Positions 61,940-64,000 of a stretch of DNA of 64,000 bases are shown piece after piece. Made by a program: the position numbers and the translations under genes. Source of the DNA: Euonymus europaeus (taxonomy: Eukaryota > Streptophyta > Magnoliopsida > Celastrales > Celastraceae); the NCBI GenBank assembly GCA_963580455.1, contig OY756960.1, forward strand, positions 23,247,238-23,311,237, given 5' to 3'. The notes beneath the pieces were generated by a model. The model saw nothing but the letters and a program-made list of their open reading frames with translations, was not told the DNA's origin and did no database searches. The stretch's first letter is position 1, and each line of letters begins with the position of its first letter.

Positions 61940-63294
61940 TAGTGCTGTACAGCGGGTTGTTAAACCCGATCCGACCCGCAAAACCGGACCGGCCCGAGAC
62001 TAAGCGGGCCTGGTCTCGGGTTCATTTTTTGTGTTTTACCGGGTAATCGGGTCACCCGTTAACCCGGCAAAACAATTATTTTCTTTTTCTTTTTTATGTT
62101 GAAAATTAAATTTATTAATTTGTTAGGGTTTCAATTTTCAATTAACTTTGTTTTTCTTATCCTCTTGCTCTCTTTCAGCTTGCATAAAATGGCCGCCACC
62201 CATTAGCACCACTGGCGAGTGGCGACTACCGACTATAGAGTAACTTCTCCTCTTCGAGTTCGAGCCTCCGACAGTGCGGGCGCCAGGCAGTGAAGGCAAA
62301 GACAGAGGAAGCTTTTTTGGCAATCACTCGTGGAGGCACTGAGGCAGAGGTCCAAAGCTTTCACTAACAGTGATAGTGTTGGTCACTTGGTCGACGTGTG
62401 AACTGAAGGCAGAGGTATGTATTTTTTACTTTTTTAGTCTCATCTAGTGAAGTGTTATTGATATTTGATAGTGCTGCTCGATTCCAATTTCAGAACTATA
62501 GTGATAGTGTCATTAGTGTGATATTGTAATGATACTAATACTGCTTAATTAGTTTAGCTTTTTTTTGAGTAATTGAAAATCAATCCACTGTTATTGGTGT
62601 TTTCCTTATCTTGAATTTACAAGCTTTGGTGTTAGGAATACTATTTTTCAAGCTTTGGTGTTGTCTAATATTTTATGAATTAGAGGCACTAGATTGGTCA
62701 TTGTGTTGAGACTAGCAAACTTGTCAGTGTTCCGATGGATCCTTGAATTTGTGCCTACCTTTTCCATTAACTCTTAGCTCCGTAGTATAACTGTCTTATA
62801 CAGCGAGATAACATAGAGAACAGTTTCTATGTCCTTCCATTGTTATTTTGGTTCTTCACATGTATTCATAAGCTGATAAAACTCTCCAGATTATTATCAT
62901 TTTCTAGTTAATGCATATTGATTTGAATTCCATCATCTCATATTTGATAATAAATCAATAATCATCACTTTAGAGCTCTGTACAATATGAGACAAGAAAA
63001 ATAAGTACATATAATTTTTGAGACCAAAAAGTAAACTTTTAGAAAAATAAGAAAATTGAAGCAAAATGCCAAAACATGCACCGCCATAGAATGGCACAAA
63101 TCAGTTGCAAATTCAATCGGGTCTACCGGGTCACCCGGTAACCGGGCCCGATTACCCGGTGACCCGGTAGACCCGTAACCCGTAACCCGATAATCATTAC
63201 CGGGTATTTGGGCGGGTTTAGACCTTAATAGAAATCGTCGGGTCGGGTCATACCCGGCCCGATTGCCCGGGACCCGACCCGATGTACAGCACTA
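61940..63294. mobile_element. Non-autonomous hAT element with 8-bp target-site duplication
   Basis: Termini are TAGTGCTGTACAGCGGGTTG at the left and the inverted TAGTGCTGTACATCGGGTCG at the right. The element is flanked by the exact 8-bp duplication CTATTTGC (61932-61939 and 63295-63302), the hAT signature. Both subterminal regions are dense in CCCGG/CGGGT words, while the 900-base core is AT-rich and encodes no transposase. It is 1,355 bp long. Confidence 0.9.
63118..63175. repeat. GC-rich perfect inverted repeat in the hAT subterminal region
   Basis: 24-bp arms (63118-63141 and 63152-63175) of CCCGG-type words flank the 10-base spacer CCGGGCCCGA. Repeated short GC-rich words near hAT ends are usually transposase-binding sites; that role is inferred here. 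Confidence 0.85.
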
Positions 63295-63302
63295 CTATTT
63301 GC

Positions 63303-63430
63303 GATTATGGGCCTCGTTGGCACGTATTGGGCTTCAAAGATAATCTGTCTCGTAGCTTGTTGTTTCGCAATTGTGGGTCGTAGCTTGTTGTTTCACAATT
63401 GTGGGCCTGGTAGTTTCGGCTTAAACTTAC
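63303..63430 (-). promoter_or_regulatory. Displaced Site II cluster, probable former ASI1 proximal promoter
   Basis: ATGGGCCTCG, ATTGGGCTTC and TGTGGGCCTGG lie within about 110 bases. Before the hAT insertion they would have been roughly 240-350 bases from the ASI1 leader exon. Their assignment to ASI1 rather than to a gene beyond the window is inference. Confidence 0.4.
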
Positions 63431-64000
63431 ACATTATAAACCAGATCGCTAAATCTATCTATATCCATTAAATAGAGAGTTGGGATCAAACTTCGCCCAT
63501 CTATTCTCAAATTCTCCGAAAGTATCTCAAATTCTCTGAACTTCTTAAATAGACAATATAATCAGAGAGGGTGAAGATTCTTTCTTCTCCACTTCCACGT
63601 CCTTTGTTTTCTTTATTTCTCATGGGAGGTCATCTTTTGGCAAGCAATTCTATGTAGCATATATGCTATGTCCAAAAATTACGGTTGTCAAACGGGCATT
63701 TTATATATCATTGTTTATTAAATTGTATTGACACCCTATATGTAATTAATCACATCATTTGAAACAGTATTTATCTTAATATTATTAAAAAATGTGAAAT
63801 AGTTGTTAAAAATGTATAAATATATTAATATTATTAAAAATGTTAAAATATGCATATAGAAAATGTAAAATTAATTCATAAAATATATAAATTTCATTTG
63901 TATATTAATTTGTGCTAATACTCTTGTATGTAATTAGGCATAACATTTGAAATAACATATATATTTTCCTTAAAATATGAACCAAAAGCTCAAAAATTGA
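63431..64000. other. AT-rich window end
   Basis: No gene, RNA or bounded element recognised. The last 350 bases are extremely AT-rich with repeated ATATTATTAAAAATGT words. Confidence 0.5.

Noticed and set aside
62138..62323. Open frame inside the hAT element
   Set aside because: It has no transposase motif and lies within a non-autonomous element.

Overview
This is a gene-rich stretch of nuclear DNA from a flowering plant, almost certainly a eudicot. The evidence is split genes with GT-AG introns, AT-rich introns and spacers, plant-only protein families (a PPR-DYW editing factor, a Shaker-type K+ channel with a KHA tail, a plant truncated haemoglobin), and plant transposon classes (MULE, hAT, Au-like SINE, LINE, solo LTR). 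There are no operons, CRISPR arrays or other prokaryotic features. Gene models were built by hand from splice signals, reading phase and remembered homologues. Gene names and Arabidopsis comparisons are from memory, not from a search.

Layout. 2-3703 (+): 3' part of an Enhancer-of-polycomb-like gene. 3704-7490: AT-rich spacer with two copies of a short repeat family. 7494-12526 (+): CHY/CTCHY/RING zinc-finger E3 ligase (CHYR1/RZPF34 type) with a leader of about 2 kb. 13070-15720: decayed Mutator-like element. 16104-18055 (+): small 91-residue coiled-coil protein of unknown function. 18331-25111 (-): 13-exon KAT3/KC1-type K+ channel subunit. One of its introns carries a perfect 374-bp palindrome made of two head-to-head tRNA-like SINE units. 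25620-27645: LINE tail split by a 1,739-bp solo LTR with a 5-bp target-site duplication. 27650-30869: AT-rich repeats. 30870-34141 (-): broken multi-exon gene. 37392-43058 (+): DDT-domain protein of the DDR4 type. 43700-45998 (+): GET2/G1IP-like ER membrane protein. 47112-49193 (+): intronless PPR-DYW protein. 49820-51536 (+): truncated haemoglobin GLB3, with an apparent GC-AG intron. 53228-60716 (-): ANTI-SILENCING 1 (BAH plus RRM). 61940-63294: non-autonomous hAT element with an 8-bp target-site duplication, just upstream of ASI1. 63303-64000: AT-rich end with no gene seen.

How the genes relate. These are independently transcribed plant genes, not a pathway cluster. Three concern chromatin: the EPL-like protein (NuA4 context), the DDR4-like protein (ISWI context) and ASI1 (RNA processing at intronic heterochromatin). 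From memory, the order EPL, KC1, GET2, GLB3 matches Arabidopsis chromosome 4 (At4g32620, At4g32650, At4g32680, At4g32690), so the window looks like a conserved block expanded by mobile DNA. The most striking structure is the perfect palindrome inside the K+ channel gene. No clear new multi-gene system was found.
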